Positions 45,788 through 55,938 of a stretch of DNA of 64,000 nt are shown piece after piece. The first letter of the stretch is position 1, and each line of letters begins with the position of its first letter. Made by a program: the position numbers and the translations under genes. This DNA comes from Cystobasidium ongulense (Eukaryota; Basidiomycota; Cystobasidiomycetes; Cystobasidiales; Cystobasidiaceae), in contig BQUP01000002.1 in the NCBI GenBank assembly GCA_022835595.1, positions 1,598,534-1,662,533 of the forward strand. The letters run 5' to 3'. The notes under the pieces are model-generated. The model saw only the letters and a list, made by a program, of their open reading frames with translations. It ran no database searches and was not told the origin of the DNA.

Positions 45788-47403
45788 ATGGCAGGAAGTC
45801 AGCCTCAAGCGACAGACCACGCAGCCAGGTCGGACTCTGCGGACCTGCTGGCCGTCCAGAAGCACATTCGATACTGCTTGATGCACCTGCAGCTGCTGCC
45901 CACGCCGTACGAGTCCGAAGACTGCAGTCGGTGAGACGGTCACCTGGACGTACCACCTACGTCGTACTGACACTCCCACTCGCAGCATGTCGCTCGCCTT
46001 CTTTGTGCTGTCCTCGCTCGACCTGCTCGGCGCCACCGACAGGATAGCAGACAAGGACCGCCGGGCGTGGATTGACTGGATCTACAACCAGCAAACTTCA
46101 CAAGGTGGATTCTCTGGTGGACCCTCGCTCCGTCTGCCTGCTGTGAGCTTCCTGTCGGCTGGTGTGATCCGCTCTGTCTCACCTTGGACTCATTACTGAA
46201 GCCTCCACTATATGCAAAAGAAAAGTCACGATGTCCCCCACCTAGCGATGACCTACACAGCTCTGGCAAACCTCGCAATACTAGGAGACGACTTTTCGAG
46301 ACTTGACGTCGCTGCTCTCAAGACATTCGTCGGGACATGTCAGACAGCGGATGGCTCGTAAGCGAAATCAAAAAGCATTCGACGCGTCAACTACCGCGGT
46401 AAAGAAGCCTTCTGACTTTCTTCCTTTCGCAGCTTTGCTCCATACCCAGACTCGCTCGAAAGAGACATTCGGTTTGTTTATTGCGCGTTTGTTGTTGGGC
46501 ACTTTCTTGGTTCTGAACAACTATTTCGTACCGACGACGCGGTACACTACATATTGAGATGTCAAGTGCGTAGGGCACTTTGTCGCGCAGACCGTTTACA
46601 ATCAACTGACACCGTAGTGCAGAGCCACGACGCAGCATTCGGCCAGACACCAGGCTTAGAGTCGCAAGGTACGGTTAAAATGAGAGAACATCTCACAGTT
46701 CGGAAGCAATGCGGCCAGCCTCTAAACATTCGTTCTCCACAGGCGGTACTACATATTGTGCATTGGCGTCACTGCATCTTGCCAAACGGATGGGCCAACT
46801 GCCCAACATTTCAGCAACAATCCGATGGGCCTCGCAAAGATTGGTACACGTCAATGCAGAAGACATCGCGTGGGAAGAGCCCACTGAGCAGCAGCAAGAT
46901 ATTTCAAATCACTTGCAAGATCTGAGAAACGGTGGCTTCCAAGGCCGTCCAGAGAAAGATGCAGATGTCTGCTATTCCTTCTGGGTGGGAGCGTCCTTGC
47001 GGGTAAGAATTGCACGGGTCTCTAGGATATGCACTCCTTAATTGATGCACCAAACCTCTGAACAGCTACTAGAGGAGGCATATGGTACGGCAACCGCGCC
47101 ATCTGCCATGGCTGTGGGGCGCACGGGCTTACTCGCGTTGGAGCGGTATGAACATTTTATTCTTTCAAGCCAAAGCTCGCGCGGAGGTATTGGAAAATCT
47201 TTTGAGGAGCCGCCTGGTAAGTAGTGAGATTCGCTCCGAAATGGACTACAACTACACAGCTGAAGCGGACGTTCACAGATGTCTATCATACGTACCTTGG
47301 CTTGGCCGGACTTGTCGTCGGTGATATTCGGAATACAGAGCGGTTGAATGTCGCTCTCAATATTACTGTACACGCAGCACTGCCTTTTCCAATTGGCACG
47401 TGA
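45788..47403 (+). CDS. CDC43: protein geranylgeranyltransferase type I beta subunit
   Basis: Start MAGSQPQATDHAARSDSADL. Alpha-alpha barrel repeats: VQKHIRYCLMHLQLLPTPYE, SLAFFVLSSLDLLGA, QQTSQGGFSGGPS, HLAMTYTALANLAILGDD, GTCQTADGSFAPYP, FVYCAFVVGHFLG, TTYCALASLHLAKRMG and NGGFQGRPEKDADVCYSFWV with GASL. The zinc ligands expected in prenyltransferase beta subunits are visible: Asp and Cys in DADVCYSFWV and His in VYHTYLGLAGL, read after the last intron (acceptor just before 47279). The FFV...LDLLG opening favours GGTase-I over farnesyltransferase beta, but that choice is less sure than the family. It prenylates CaaL proteins such as Rho GTPases in the cytosol (family knowledge). Confidence 0.88.
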
Positions 47404-47915
47404 ATCGATCTCTGCATTTCTTACAGGCAGATATGTATTTGCCTGGCGAGAAAGGATTCCGTGACTTACTGCCTGCAATCAAATCTTGCGCTCTGCCTGT
47501 TTCGCACACTAGCTCTCGTCAGCCCGCTAGGGAGAGGGGTTCTTCATGTAGGTGCCTTCCAGACCGTTCACTTCAACGAGGCCGCTCTGCATGCTTATGC
47601 CTGCAACAAGGGCTCTCAACACCGCTTGTAGCCGAATCGATCGACGTGAGACTTGGGCTGACGGGTCTGGCAATACACTTTCGAGATAAAAAGGCTGACA
47701 AGACCCACTCCTCAAACGATTGCTTGCCGGAAAGAAGCAGTCGACTGTCAAGACTGACGGTCGTATTTCTCTTCCTCTCTCTCTCTTTCCTTTCTATCGT
47801 TCTTCCATTCGCACAGCACCCTTCATAGGCACCACAGCGCAACGACTCCTGCCCTCTCGTTAGAACAGTCGCAGTACTACATCTCTTCAACCTTCGGCTG
47901 TTTATTCATTCAATC
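47404..47915. other. intergenic region
   Basis: 512 nt. A pyrimidine-rich CTCTCTCTCTTTCC tract near 47779-47792 and a C/T-rich leader before 47916 suggest the promoter of the small secreted protein. No gene seen. Confidence 0.45.
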
Positions 47916-48684
47916 ATGCTCGCTCAAAGTGTACTGGCTGCTGTGTTCATCGGCACAGTTGTCGGACAGCAACCCTTGGTGAGCGACTCGACATCTCGCC
48001 TGAGTGATTGGGGAAGGTGGTTGTGGCTGACAACTGCACTGTAAAGGTTATCAATACTCCTCCCTCGGTAGTAGAGTGAGTCAGGGTCATCAGAATGAAT
48101 GTCGTCAACGCGAAAAGCTGACCCTCGCTGTAGATGCCAACCCGCTCTCATTACGTATAGTGGAGGCACAGTGGGTTGAGGTGTATGTATGCACCCGGAC
48201 CCGGCCTGACCTGTGGTCTTTCCACAGCCTCCGTACTATCTCTCCGTTCTACCTGCTGGCGAAGTAGCTGCAACTCCAATCTTACTTCTACCCGACCAAG
48301 AAATCGCAGGTGCGTCTGTGTGACATCCGAAGCATTCCCTAAACTTGGCTGAACAACGTCGTTCGTTTTTATGCCCCAGGTAGCTACACGTGGACAGTTG
48401 ATCTGCCTGCGCGCACCAACTTCACCCTGTCCATTCGTGACGGCATTGGAGCCTTGAACTACGCCGCCCCTACGGTCATTCAGCCGGGCACAAGCAGCGA
48501 GTGCGTCAATGCGACTGCAGCTTCTGCGGTAGCCAGCCTCGGAGCGACTGCTGCCATCACCGGCATGTCCTCTTCTGAGCCCTCCTCCTCCTCATCTGCC
48601 TCTGCCTCCAGCCGAGGTGGTAATGGTGGTGGTAGTGGCGGTTCATCTTCTTCGTCCAAATCAGCCAGAAGCACTGCATTCTAG
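47916..48684 (+). CDS. small secreted GPI-type Ser-rich protein, Kre9/Knh1-like N-terminal fold
   Basis: Short exons join to a protein of about 170 aa. Signal peptide MLAQSVLAAVFIGTVVG, then INTPPSVVECQPALITYSGG, TPPYYLSVLPAGE, GSYTWTVDLPARTNFTLSIR, DGIGALNYAAPTVIQPGTSS, EC. The CQP...SGG..PYYLSVLP...YTWTVD.PA pattern is that of the basidiomycete secreted family often placed near Kre9/Knh1 glucan-assembly domains. The tail is Ser/Gly/Ala-rich and ends KSARSTAF. It lacks a strong hydrophobic GPI signal, so it may be secreted rather than anchored. Likely wall-associated (inference). Exon joins were chosen by the conserved pattern. Confidence 0.75.
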
Positions 48685-49175
48685 AGGACACGCGGTCCAC
48701 ATACGAGCGGAAAGCAAATCCACCACCCACCATACCTCCGACTTGTTAGTGACCTAGTTTTCTTTCACCGCGCTCCCCGACGCTCGTGTATGTTAGAGGC
48801 CTCTCAGGCGCAAACGCCGTCTATATAGTCCTTGTTTGTCGCTTTGTGGTCAGTCAGTATATTGGCTTGCGCATAGCAATCCTCAGACGTATGGCCGCTC
48901 GTTTGTATGCTTCCTGACAAATGACTGCATCGCTACAACTTGAAGCTCTCGTGTTTCTTGAATGGTACTTGCTTCGAGGTGTTCTTTATGACTGGTTGGT
49001 GAGAGCAAGAAAGCGAGAAAGACGGACACCGCAGTTTGAGATGCTTGTACTTCTTCGATCACCTACACTTGTATACAATGTACATTCTCTTATCCTTGTA
49101 GCATGCATGCCATACAGCACCTTCTCCCGTACTATACTCCCAAACATGCTACACTGAGCACATGCTGCAGGCTCG
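48685..49175. other. intergenic region
   Basis: 491 nt between plus-strand genes. No supported gene or element. Confidence 0.4.
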
Positions 49176-50059
49176 ATGGACCAAAAGTCGCTGCAGGCGT
49201 TGCTGCAGGAGCTGCAAGGACTCGACGAGCTGCCGAAAGAGGCTGCCAACCCAGCAGCGGAAGAAGCCTCGGACTACACCGCGTGGTACGAAGACTATGT
49301 CAGGAGCGCATCCACCCCAGCCTTGCCAGACGCAAACCCGGAACAGCTCGCCTCAGCTACCACGACTGCTGCTCCCGCTGAAGCTCAAGTGTCGAATGCG
49401 CCACAAGATATCCCGCCGACCGACTTGAGAAAGCTAACCTATGCCCAAGCACTGCCAATCATATCCAGGTTGGCGAGAGACGAGTCGTTCCTTGATGCTC
49501 TTCAAGAGGTGAGTGTGTGTCCCGCGACCTTGCTGTTCACCGCCGGACGTCCCAGCTGAGGCGCGCACGCCTTGCTCGACTTGCAAGCTTAAAAGTGCCC
49601 AAGAGACGTTCGAGCTCTCGCTCCTGGACGAGCGCAATCAAGCAAAGCACGATCTGGAGAAACAGCTGAAAAAGGCAAGGGAGTCTGCCGCAGTCAGCGG
49701 GCTGCAGTACGAAGAGGAGGTGCGCTTCTTCCCTGGATCCTAGTATTCCCGTCCCCGAGTACTGAGCTTTTCTTGTTTATCGTGTCGTCCCACAGCGTAT
49801 TGTCAAGCTTCTCAATGCGACCATGGCCAAATTCGACAAAGGCGCTTTGACTCGATGGGATGCACTTACGAGAGATCAACAAGCAAAGCTTGAGCAAGTC
49901 AGTACCAAACCTGTTGATATGATTGCAATGTACAACTGACAGGCTCGCCATCAGCTCGGTGTTCCTTGCATTTACGTCTTGAAGAGTCCAGATCCCATAG
50001 CGCAGGAGAGGCAAAGGCGGGTCATGGACACTTTGGCAACTCTTCTCAGTGATGTCTGA
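49176..50059 (+). CDS. conserved-looking coiled-coil protein of unknown function
   Basis: I do not recognise this gene. Three exons give about 218 aa starting MDQKSLQALLQELQGLDELP. An N-terminal Ala/Pro/Glu-rich stretch precedes DLRKLTYAQALPIISRLARD, then a charged coiled coil (LLDERNQAKHDLEKQLKKAR) and a C-terminal LTRWDALTRDQQAKLEQLGV followed by PCIYV and a final helix with RQRRVMDTLATLL. No signal peptide or membrane segment. The ordered motifs after the coiled coil suggest a real, conserved protein rather than a chance frame. It lies upstream of, and convergent to, the small secreted gene. Confidence 0.7.
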
Positions 50060-50379
50060 AAACACCCGACCTGAAATGCTTCGGTTCTTCAGTAGACGAA
50101 GAGCTATTGACTTGAACAACGGACAAGAGCTACAGATCTTGACCATTGTCGCATATAAAGGCACAATTTGGAACACCGCTTTACAGAAGATGTACGTGGT
50201 TTAGACATATACAGTTTATCGTCGTTCATCATCTCGGAAGGCCGCCATCGTAATCAAACATCTACACGTGTCGGTCCCACATTAGATTTACCACTGATCA
50301 CCGTGCGCCCGCTTGATTTGTTTGCTTGAGACACGAGAAGTATAAGCTGGGAAACGATTGCAATGCAGATAGAAAAGAC
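50060..50379. other. convergent intergenic region
   Basis: 320 nt, expected to hold two 3' UTRs; nothing else recognised. Confidence 0.45.
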
Positions 50380-51000
50380 TCACACTAGCACATTGTGTCT
50401 CTTACGGTGTGCAGAATGCGACGAAGGTTCCGAAGGGATGACTCCTCCGCTTTCGATATAAGCTAGCTCGTAGACAAGTTTGCCATAGTCAGAGATTTTG
50501 GCCCGGTATCCTGTGGAAAACCCAAGCCGGTAGAACTCCCTGGAACGAAGTTCAAGGACAACAATGAGCTATGATGTCGTCCACTTTACCGTCTAAAGAT
50601 GCCTACAGTTTATCTGGATCTAGGGCACAGACCGCTTCGGCAAGGCTCTCTTCGCCGTGGTTAATGAGGAAGGAGGCAGCAGGTGGCTCGTAGAGACCTA
50701 ATGCGCCGTCTACCATGCCTTTGTTTCGGATGTCATTGTAAGCGTTGTTGTGGCCGGTCTATGCGGATTTAAATCAGCTTTGTAATGATGCCAGAACGCT
50801 GCCTCTCAGCGGCATTCATCTCATGAGAGGCTAGATCTCACATTATATCCCTGGCGGAACGAATATATTCAGCATACGTGCATGGTCGTGCAGCAAATGA
50901 TGGAGGCTGGAGGGCTTACTGTATTATAGCAGTCGTCGGCGGAATGTGCTAAAGCCAAGCCGGCAAATAATGCAGCACTAGCCAGGAGGGTGAGCTTCAT
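50380..51000 (-). CDS. small secreted protein of unknown function
   Basis: Minus-strand gene of four exons. Signal peptide MKLTLLASAALFAGLALA at 51000, then HSADDCYNT joined through a 9-nt exon (50842-50850, GYN) to TGHNNAYNDIRNKGMVDGAL, YEPPAASFLINHGEESLAEA, VCALDPDKL and, after a splice that removes an apparent TAG, EFYRLGFSTGYRAKISDYGK. It ends KRHNVLV with stop at 50380-50382. About 147 aa with two cysteines. If the last intron is not removed, a shorter form ends after DPDKL. A KR pair near the end could be a processing site. No family recognised; a secreted effector-like or wall protein is possible but unproven. Confidence 0.65.
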
Positions 51001-51709
51001 TTTCCAAAGCAGTAGTGATAGTGGTTGACAGGAGTGTGTGATACAGGCTGAGCTGTATGTGGATCGAAAAAGGGCAAGTACGGATTTCCGCTGGCAGGTA
51101 TCGATTGAAGGTGAAGAAAGAAGACAGCATCCCCATTTCGCAGGCGTTGCACACGCCGGACTGTAAGTAGCATAAATTGTAACATGGCGGGTCGTTGAAG
51201 CTGGTCCACATAAAAGTGTATGGCACCATTGTTGATTGCCAGGCGTTGGAACGTGTGATGGCCCAAGCTTCGGTTGCTGGAGGGACTGAGGCTGTGTACA
51301 GTAAGAGACCTCTGCACTCTTGAGGGACACTAGTCAGCGTTTGTACTGTCTAGTCTCTGTGCTTTGCCGCTGAGCCAGCACGGGCGGGTGCATCGACATG
51401 GCATGGCGTGGTAAGGTGCGTTGTGCAGCGTAGAGGCTATTCCAGCCCGTCAGCCGAGTCAGTGTTGAGTATGAAGGTCTTTGCAGCCAGGCTGTCTGTG
51501 TCAGTGGTCTGCTTGATGTCTAGCCATCGCTTATCAGATTCCTGCTGCCTTATTGCTGCATCATGGCTCTCTTCGCAGTCTACTGCAGTGCACGGCACGA
51601 CCGACCGACTGGACGCCCACAATTGGGACACGCTTGCTGCACACTGGCATACAGCGCCGTTATGAGCTGCTGAGTACGCTGTGCAGGCTCACCAACACCC
51701 GCACCCAAA
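51001..51709. promoter_or_regulatory. divergent promoter, small secreted protein / ASA1
   Basis: 709 nt between divergent ATGs. Open frames on both strands here have no family features. No TATA box recognised close to either gene. Confidence 0.4.
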
Positions 51710-53215
51710 ATGCTGTCTGCGGTGAACTCCAAGTGCTCGAACAGCGCCGCCGACGCAACAGCGCAGAGGGAAGCACCTGCGCCCGAATACGTCCTGCGAG
51801 CCCACGAAGCGCAGATCAACTGCATTGCTTTTGTCGAGTCTGCCGACCTTTTGCTTTCCGGGTGAGTTGTCGAGTGCTGGAGAGCTGTGCCATCTAAACG
51901 CTGAAAGCTCATTCTATCATTTGTGGCACAATGCATCCATATGTGCATATAGAGATGCAGATGGCTACGTTGCCGTATGGTCGCTGGACTCGTTCAGGCC
52001 GCTTGCCTTTGCAAGAGTGCACGATGGAAGCATCCTCACCGTGGCCAGCTGGGGATCTGGTTCAAGACTACTGACGTGGGTCGTCTTCGGAATAGCTTTC
52101 TGACCTCTCTGTTCCTCCATCTGACGTGTTACTACCAGGCACGGACGCGACAATAAGATACATGTGTTCGACCTGGCGACCATCACGCGAAATATGGAGC
52201 CCAGAAAGCCATCAATAGCAAGCCCGACCGACATGACCCCCCTCTACACCATCGAAACAAACGCGCTTGGATACTGCAAATGTGCCATACTAGAACTCGA
52301 CCAAGATGAAGCCCTCGCAGCGGTCCCAAGCACCCTCGACGACAACCTTGCAGACATCTTTAGCCTCTCCTCGGGCAAGCGCATACATCGCTCAGTCGGC
52401 AAAGATGCGTTTCAATCAAAGACAGGCACAATCATGAGCCTCGCTTTAATAGCCAATGAAGACAAGCTATTGATTGTCATCGCTTACGAATCCGGCAAAC
52501 TTGCCGTCTTTGAGCACGCCGACGTTCATCCTAAACAGAGCGGTGACTGGACGAATGAGAACGAAGGCTGGCGAAAGATGCTCGAATCGCAAGCTCACAA
52601 GGAGCCTAGTAAGTCGAGCGAGACTACACCGAGATCCATACAAGTATATACCCATTACTTACTATCTTAACAGTCATGGGCTTGTGCATCGACCAGTTGA
52701 ACGAAACAGTCTGGACTGTTTCGGCAGATCATCTGGTCGTTCGATACAACCTGTTTGGATCTGTAAGATGCCGGCATAGGGTGCTAGTTTAATCACGTAT
52801 CTGATGCATCGATTGCAGACTAATTCCAATGCTAGAGCCTTCAAGACTGCATATCCAGGCAGAGGCGCAATAGCTGTTCGGGACGATGGGCGAATACTAG
52901 CAACAGCAGGCTGGGATGGACGGTAGGGCATGATCTGCAGAATGGGCTGAACCCAGACTCAATGCTAACGTACATTTGAACAGACTCCGCATCCATTCGG
53001 TCGCTTCCTTCAAGCCACTTGCTGTTTTGGAGTACCACAGAGAAAGTCTTTATGCGGTTGCCTTTCAAAGCACACGTACCTGTGAGAGGAAATCTAGCCC
53101 TGGAACGGCTGAAGAGGGCACAACAAGTATTCGTACAAGTCAGTCATGGCTAGCAGCAGGCGGAACAGACCAGAGAATCAGTCTTTGGAAAATCTACCCA
53201 CCAGCGCCGGCCTGA
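51710..53215 (+). CDS. ASA1: ASTRA-associated WD40 protein 1
   Basis: Multi-exon WD40 protein of about 400 aa starting MLSAVNSKCSNSAADATAQR. Blades include YVLRAHEAQINCIAFVESAD, DADGYVAVWSLDSFRPLAFA, VHDGSILTVASWG, THGRDNKIHVFDLATI, LLIVIAYESGKLAVFEH, WTVSADHLVVRYNLFG, ILATAGWDGRLRIHSVASF, and the last blade LAAGGTDQRISLWKIYPP. The WGS..L.THGRDNKI..W/FDL arrangement and the closing GTDQRISLWKIYPP match ASA1/GNB1L-type proteins. They work with Tel2-Tti1-Tti2 in PIKK maturation (family knowledge). Exon splices at 51858-51954 and 52078-52138 are in frame. Confidence 0.85.
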
Positions 53216-53890
53216 GCGAAATGCTAGCCTCTCATAAAACGTCGGATCTCAGTCGCTAGTAGGTCGAGCGCCAACGTGATAAAAAGACTCTCCCTTCCCC
53301 AATGCAGCTATCCTTTCAAGAGGTATGCCATATACCCATCACACGCGCGTATAATGAATGACCTGAACACGCGTATGTTGCCCGTCACGAGTCAAAGACT
53401 GGGCCAAAAAGGAAGCAGAGATACATGGACAAAGACGGACTCCGTATCGAGGTGATGCGCACAAGCACAAAGAGAGCGAGTGAAAGGGTAGCAGTGCAGG
53501 TTGGGGTTGAAGATCACACAAAGATAAAGATGAAGGCTCTATCCACGCCACAGCAAAGCAAATCGACGGGGCAAGCCGCAACTACTGGCAGATGGACCAG
53601 CGAAGGGACAATTACTGCTCGTTTCACTTTATTATTACTCTTGCTGTACAAGGCTTACAATGTGACACGAAAGCTAGCAACATTGCATGTAATTTGAGAG
53701 ACCCGACCAGCCTCAATTACTTTGTGACCGGCGCGTTCAAGCGCTGCGCTGTCGTTGCCTTTGCACGACCACCACGACGACAGCGAGCAAGAGCAGCAGC
53801 ACGGGTAGCAGCAATAGCAGGGATTCCAACAGATCACAGCTTCGTTCCGCGTCAGGCGCTCGCTCCAGCCCGCGGCGAAGAGCAGCCAGC
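53216..53890. other. intergenic region
   Basis: 675 nt between plus-strand genes. From about 53760 to 53890 it is rich in CAGCA/GCAGC triplets that continue into the ERV41 first exon. No separate gene supported. Confidence 0.45.
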
Positions 53891-55666
53891 ATGATGAACG
53901 GCAACGGCAATAGCCATGCTGCTGGCACTGGCGCTCCGGCAGCAGCAACAGCAGCGACAGGCGACGATACTACACAGCACCCGCTCATGAAGGTGTGCCT
54001 TACTTGCCGCGTCCGGATTCACCCAAGCTGACCTGCTCTTTCTTGCAGCTGCCGCCAATGCGAGAATTCGATGCTTTCCCAAAGACACTCTCGACGTACA
54101 AGTCGCGCTCGTCAAGAGGTGGACTTCTGACACTCCTGCTGGCCCTAGCAATAGCCTTCCTCGTCTGGCACGAGCTGCGCGAGTATCTGTTTGGCGAGCC
54201 TGCGTACTCTTTCGCCGTGGACAAAGGCATAGCACATCAATTGCAAATCAACGTAGACATGACAGTCGCAATGCCATGCCATTGTGAGTCGCCCACTTGC
54301 TTGCGGGGTCTACTATGGCGGTCTTTGAATGTTACTTACTCTGTTCGCAGTCCTCAGCGTCGATGTACGCGATGCCGTCGGAGACCGGTTGCACGTGTCG
54401 GATGAATTCAAGAAAGAAGGAGTGCGTCCTTGTACTCCGCACCAGTTCATAGTCCTGTCGCTCTCATGCTAACTTTTCTGACTCTCCTCTCACTCAAGAC
54501 AACTTTCGAAATTGGGCAAGCACAGCGGATACGGTTAGTGACGCCCTAGCATCGGCGGTCATAATCATAGACTGACATGTGCAGTAACCCCTTTCATTCG
54601 CTAGAAATCTCGAAAACCTAGGAGATCAATCTGCGTCGAGCATGCTGAGAGCCTCGAAAGCCAGGAAAAAGTTCGACAGTACAAAGAAGATCGTGAAAGA
54701 TGGTCCAGCTTGCCGGATCTACGGTACTATGGAAGTCAAGAGGGTCACGGGCAATTTGCATGTCGTGAGTCCAGGTGTCTAGGTACTTACCAAAGGGTCT
54801 ACAAGGAGTTGTGCGGGCTGATACTCGTCTTCTATCAGACTACTCTCGGCCACGGCTACATGAGCTGGGAGCACACCGACCATTCCCGTAAGCAGTCACG
54901 GTCTACACCACGGCATCGGCAACATGCCTAACTAGAAGCCTGGTTACAGTGATGAACCTAAGTCATGTCATACATGAGTTCTCCTTTGGCCCATTCTTCC
55001 CTCGAATCGTTCAACCTTTGGACAATAGCGTAGAGCTAGCGACTGGACGTAAGAAGCCATTGTACCCATACCAAATCCCACAGTGTTGCTGTGGACTGAT
55101 GACATGTGCATCAAATGCAGCCTTCCATATCTTCCAGTATTTCATCTCTGTGGTCTCGACAAGATATATTGATGCCAGCAGACGGACACTTGACACCAAC
55201 CAATACAGTGTCACCGATATGTCGCGTGAAACACAGCACGGGAAAGGTGTTCCAGGTATGTTTTCAGTATGCCAATTTCTGTAACCGGTCTTAAAGACGG
55301 CACTACCAACAGGAATCTTCTTCAAATATGACATTGAGCCAATGTCGCTCACCATTGAAGAAAGAACTACATCGCTGGTCGACTTTTTAGTCCGCTTAGC
55401 GGGTATTGTAGGCGGGATACTCGTGTGTTCCAGCTATGCGTGGCGAGGTACGCTTAATGAACCTCCTGTTGTTGGTAACCTGGGTTTAGCTGACGCCTTT
55501 TGCTTTTGCAGTTGGACACGCGGTGGTCCGCGGCGCAAAGAGGCAGCTGACAGGACCCGAGAACAAAGGCGGCGTGTCGCGAGGAGAGAAGGAGGGACTG
55601 ATACCTTTCCAAACTCCAGAAAAGGGCTTGACGCCTGCAAATGGCTACCGCACCTCGTACCTGTAG
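53891..55666 (+). CDS. ERV41: COPII/COPI cargo receptor ERV41 (ERGIC2 family)
   Basis: Start MMNGNGNSHAAGTGAPAA. Spliced: LPPMREFDAFPKTLSTYKSR, SSRGGLLTLLLALAIAFLVW (first membrane helix), YSFAVDKGIAHQLQINVDMT, VAMPCHFLSVDVRDAVGD, then TTFEIGQAQ, VKDGPACRIYGTMEVKRVTG, NLHVTTLGHGYMSWEHTDHS, LMNLSHVIHEFSFGPFFPRI, VQPLDNSVE, and a second membrane helix LAGIVGGILVCSSYAWR close to the end. This is the two-helix, luminal-domain layout of Erv41/ERGIC2, which cycles with Erv46 between ER and Golgi and retrieves ER residents (family knowledge). The splice between 54537 and 54601 uses the CTAG acceptor because the nearer AG gives a stop. Confidence 0.92.
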
Positions 55667-55938
55667 GACTCGGTGGAGGATCTTTAGAGCAGTATCGGCA
55701 AGTGTAACATTAGACGCGAGCACCAGTGTAGCTTGTACTGCCTCGGTGAAGAGGTGTAGTTTTGCGTATATATCAGCCACGAAAAGCTGCAGTGATGATT
55801 ACACCCAGACGCTGCTTTTGCATTATTCGAAACAACGACAACCGTCTGTCATGCAAGACGAGGCGGACGTGTTGCAGCTCCTCTGACTGAGCTGAGTACC
55901 GAAGAGTTGCACACACTCTGTCCATCTACTTGCCAGCC

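Noticed and set aside
48480-48674. 64-aa acidic/Pro-rich minus-strand open frame
   Set aside because: Antisense of the Ser/Gly-rich tail of the small secreted protein.
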